DNA from: Atopobium sp. BS2
GTDB taxonomy: Bacteria; Actinomycetota; Coriobacteriia; Coriobacteriales; Atopobiaceae
NCBI RefSeq assembly: GCF_000565075.1
Contig: NZ_JDFG01000012.1
Location: forward strand, 148,612-212,611
Direction: 5' to 3'
DNA: 64,000 nt
The notes below the pieces were generated by a model. That model was not told where the DNA came from, did no database searches, and saw nothing but the letters and a program-made list of their open reading frames with translations. Of the stretch, positions 61,557 through 64,000 are shown piece by piece. Within the stretch, counting starts at the first letter, position 1, and every line of letters starts with the position of its first letter. The position numbers and the translations under genes were made by a program.

Positions 61557-63722
61557 CTACTCCTTAGAGAGATTGTCTAGAACAATTCTCATGGTGCTTC
61601 TATTTGCAGAAATACTGATAGTCAAATTGGAAATCAATAACATCAAGCAGCCCATTATTATTCCAAGAGTTGAACCTATGACAATCATGCAAAGTGTTCC
61701 AACAAGTGCAATGAGATTCACTACGAGGAAAATATTTATGTATTGCTTGTAAATGCCAAATCCCAGCATACATTCAACAGCAATTTTTCTCTCATGTAAT
61801 CTCTGAACAATTGAAATCATGCTTATTTGAATAACTGTTATAGCTGCAAACATAAGCACAATTACAACACCGAATAAGAGGAAGAGCTCCTGCAGAGATT
61901 TTCTGTAGTCCTTTATAAAGCTCTCGATCGAACTAAACTGTGTTCCAAAACCGTCATCAGAGAGCTCTACAACACCACTGGAATCCAACAAATTTGCAGC
62001 GGCCTCAGGTGATAACTTTATGTAGCTATTATCAAGCCCCGTAGCAACTAAGCTCTCTGATTCTTTGGGAACCATGTTATTTGAGGTTACCACTTTGATT
62101 ACAACATTTGTGCTTATAGAAGGGCTGTCTATATTTGTTGACCAGGTAAAAAATCCCCCACTAGCATCGTATTCAATAAATTCAGATGAAGGATTTTGCA
62201 TATAGGGTGTAACGATATCTGACTCAAATATTTTGTCGCTTCTAGCCACAAGTTCTCTCAACAAGGATTTTTGTTCTTCTGAGAACGAGCTTGGAACTAA
62301 ATAAATCCTTGTTCCACTCTCTGCTTTTTTAACTTGATCATTAGTTAGCGACACCCCAATCTCTTTAAGATAAGAAGGGGAAGCAATCAGAACATCAAAT
62401 GGCTTCAAAATTGCAGGATTTACTCCATAAGCATTTAGCGTTGGCTCACCTATTTGATTTACATGAGCAATATAGACACCTGTATCGTGCTCGTGGTCTT
62501 TATACCAATCGAATAATTCCTTACTTTTATCCATTGGCCTGCCGTTGAAGAAATTACCTTGAGAAACGTGATTTCGGACAATGTACCAATCTTTATATAC
62601 AGACCAATTTTTTTGAGTGGATAGTAGATTTGAGTACATGGTTATAGGAGCATCCATATACGTAGAACCAGCAAAAACTACTACACAACAAAGCGCATAA
62701 ATTATCGCCGTTAGAACGTACAGACCCTTTTGCGACAGTCTTCCTAAAATTGCATCTACAGGGCGGATTGTTAGAAGTGGAGCAGCAGAAATTAGTACCG
62801 AAACCACAACTACAAGTATTGCTGGCATTGCCGAGGTAAACGTAAACAGTAAAAAACTGCCAGTAATATCAAATCCGGAGCAATTAACCATTGTCCACAT
62901 AAAGGCTAATGGCAGTAAAACAGCTGCTAAAGCACAATAGAAAAAATAATGATGAACGACGTAATCGCTCTTACTCCAGCCAAGCATTACGTGAACACCG
63001 AGTTTCTTTAATTCTTGTAACGAGTTGTAATACGTCAGTAAACAAAACGATATGCTCAGGATTATAAAAGTTACTCCAGCAACGTAGTAGAAGAGTCCGA
63101 TTTCAACCGCTGATCCTGAATAATTAGTAATAAATTTTTCTTTATGTAGGCCAGTAGCTTCTGAAATCTGACTAACCAATTCATCAAATTCTTCAGGAGA
63201 AAGGCCTAAAACAGCACAAGAATTTCCCAGATTATAGCCAGGAGTAATTTGATCTAATTTGAAATAGACTGAGCCCAAAACATACGGCAAGTCACTAACC
63301 TTATTGTTAGTATCCATTCCGTAGCCAAGATATGACTCTGGAGAATGTCCTAGGAGTTCATTGATTTTTTGCCTATTTATAACTTGGGTACCAAGAATAT
63401 CAAAGGAATCAAAGCTGTTAGCCTCACTACCTGGAGAAGATAGCACGCCAACGGTCAATATCCTAGGCCCTTCAGTAATTGATTCAGTTTTCTTAGTTAT
63501 AAGAATCATCTTGTGAGTTTGTGCGTAAGACCTAACAACCGACACAAACGTTTCTTTTGTCTCATCAGACATCTGTGACGTATAAAATTGCGGCTGATTA
63601 GAAAGCCAAGAATCGAATTTTCGGGAAATAAAAATTTCTAAAAACCCTTTTCCCACCAAAAACGAAGAAAGTGCAATTAAGACAACTATGATAGAAACAA
63701 TGAAGCGGTACGCTCTTTTCAT
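61557..63722 (-). CDS. Bacteriocin-associated integral membrane protein (DUF1430-like, lactococcin 972 type)
   Basis: The 721-residue protein has an N-terminal helix, a large extracytoplasmic part (about residues 30-215), three to four helices (about 215-370), a second extracytoplasmic part and three C-terminal helices, resembling MacB/FtsX-type permeases and the bacteriocin-associated seven-transmembrane family. It is AT-rich and has no copy of the octamer. A lactococcin 972-like precursor gene is usually encoded just upstream; none is visible to the window edge. Confidence 0.78.
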   Translation of the reverse strand: MKRAYRFIVSIIVVLIALSSFLVGKGFLEIFISRKFDSWLSNQPQFYTSQMSDETKETFVSVVRSYAQTHKMILITKKTESITEGPRILTVGVLSSPGSEANSFDSFDILGTQVINRQKINELLGHSPESYLGYGMDTNNKVSDLPYVLGSVYFKLDQITPGYNLGNSCAVLGLSPEEFDELVSQISEATGLHKEKFITNYSGSAVEIGLFYYVAGVTFIILSISFCLLTYYNSLQELKKLGVHVMLGWSKSDYVVHHYFFYCALAAVLLPLAFMWTMVNCSGFDITGSFLLFTFTSAMPAILVVVVSVLISAAPLLTIRPVDAILGRLSQKGLYVLTAIIYALCCVVVFAGSTYMDAPITMYSNLLSTQKNWSVYKDWYIVRNHVSQGNFFNGRPMDKSKELFDWYKDHEHDTGVYIAHVNQIGEPTLNAYGVNPAILKPFDVLIASPSYLKEIGVSLTNDQVKKAESGTRIYLVPSSFSEEQKSLLRELVARSDKIFESDIVTPYMQNPSSEFIEYDASGGFFTWSTNIDSPSISTNVVIKVVTSNNMVPKESESLVATGLDNSYIKLSPEAAANLLDSSGVVELSDDGFGTQFSSIESFIKDYRKSLQELFLLFGVVIVLMFAAITVIQISMISIVQRLHERKIAVECMLGFGIYKQYINIFLVVNLIALVGTLCMIVIGSTLGIIMGCLMLLISNLTISISANRSTMRIVLDNLSKE

Positions 63723-63920
63723 TTCTTCACCTACAATTTCTTTGAATTACAAATAAATGAAGGTGCTTATTAGTTATAAAGCTATAAATATACTTCTACA
63801 GTGTTAGTATGAACTTTAATCGTTTACGTTTAATCGATCTCACTGATAACTATCGTAAACGGCTTCTATTATTCTACAAACGGTATTTACCACCTAAATA
63901 AAACCTCTCATGCCTAGGAC
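63723..63920 (-). promoter_or_regulatory. Upstream region of the bacteriocin-type exporter
   Basis: No precursor peptide gene was seen. CGTTTACG (63821-63828) and CGTAAACG (63854-63861) form an inverted repeat, and TTTAATCG occurs twice 14 bases apart (63815-63822 and 63829-63836). These are candidate operator sites. Confidence 0.45.
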
Positions 63921-64000
63921 TGAACTGCCTCCCATTTCTTGGACACGAGAAATAAGAGGCAGTTCAAAACACACCTAAGTCAGATAATCTGTTAAAAAGA
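63921..64000. repeat. Palindromic repeat element, copy B (runs off the window)
   Basis: These 80 bases match 20806-20885 at 77 positions, including the hairpin GAACTGCCTCCCATTTCT against AGAAATAAGAGGCAGTTC and the left AACACACCTAAGTC inverted repeat. The bases before both copies share AATAAAACC, as if both entered similar A-rich terminator arms. Confidence 0.8.

Noticed and set aside
1..64000. CRISPR arrays, tRNA or rRNA genes
   Set aside because: No regularly spaced repeats of 24-40 bases and no cloverleaf or rRNA signature segments were seen.

Overview
The window reads as a chromosome segment of a low-to-mid GC member of the Coriobacteriia, most like the Atopobium/Lancefieldella/Olsenella group. 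This placement is an inference from gene content: Actinobacteria-type neighbours, a GlnR-like regulator, a mannose PTS, a group B-like [FeFe] hydrogenase and anaerobic fermentative housekeeping genes. No rRNA, tRNA, CRISPR array or transposase gene was seen. Most genes are on the minus strand.

Layout. 1-1662: xseB-nusB-yqhY-efp. 1799-5066: mannose-family PTS manXYZ with manO. 5316-8776: Xaa-Pro aminopeptidase, a catalytically degenerate AroB-like protein, shikimate kinase and YqeG. 8787-13169: mltG, ruvX, alaS. 13195-16425: AI-2E-family exporter, SigB-like sigma factor, RsbW-like anti-sigma factor and a membrane coiled-coil protein. 16517-20383: rarA, dgt and an SGNH hydrolase. 20501-22272: a small membrane gene and a KDG permease, convergent across a terminator whose two arms are separated by a palindromic repeat element. 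22458-25479: a polar amino-acid ABC importer behind a riboswitch-like leader. 25684-27992: DNA glycosylase, phosphoesterase, zinc-dependent phospholipase-like protein. 28191-30504: a structured RNA candidate, a 31-codon ORF, an ADP-ribosylglycohydrolase and adenosine deaminase. 30494-33620: a copper island (copA with a nested copZ, csoR, several CsoR boxes). 33634-36156: an AT-rich ABC transporter island. 36240-39948: rmuC, htrA and a GlnR-like regulator. 40102-44997: a second amino-acid ABC importer and glnA, i.e. a nitrogen block. 45124-48410: small membrane proteins, gpmA, an MFS exporter. 48508-54385: crcB, a heterodimeric ABC exporter, aspS. 54632-60836: phosphoglycolate phosphatase, a hypothetical gene, [FeFe] hydrogenase, RluA, and a LysR regulator divergent from an NhaC antiporter. 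60901-63722: a bacteriocin-type (lactococcin 972-like) ABC pair. A second copy of the palindromic repeat runs off the right edge.

The strongest unexplained signal is dispersed. The octamer GCGAGAAG (or its complement CTTCTCGC) occurs about 34 times by eye, where one or two would be expected by chance. It appears in several reading frames, on both strands and between genes, three times as an inverted pair forming a hairpin. It was not found in the AT-rich ABC permease genes. That pattern resembles DNA uptake sequences, although other roles are open. Other notable items are a copper chaperone nested at the 3' end of copA with its own ribosome binding site, two structured leader RNAs, a six-codon ORF with a terminator between CsoR boxes, and a palindromic element lodged between the arms of a terminator.
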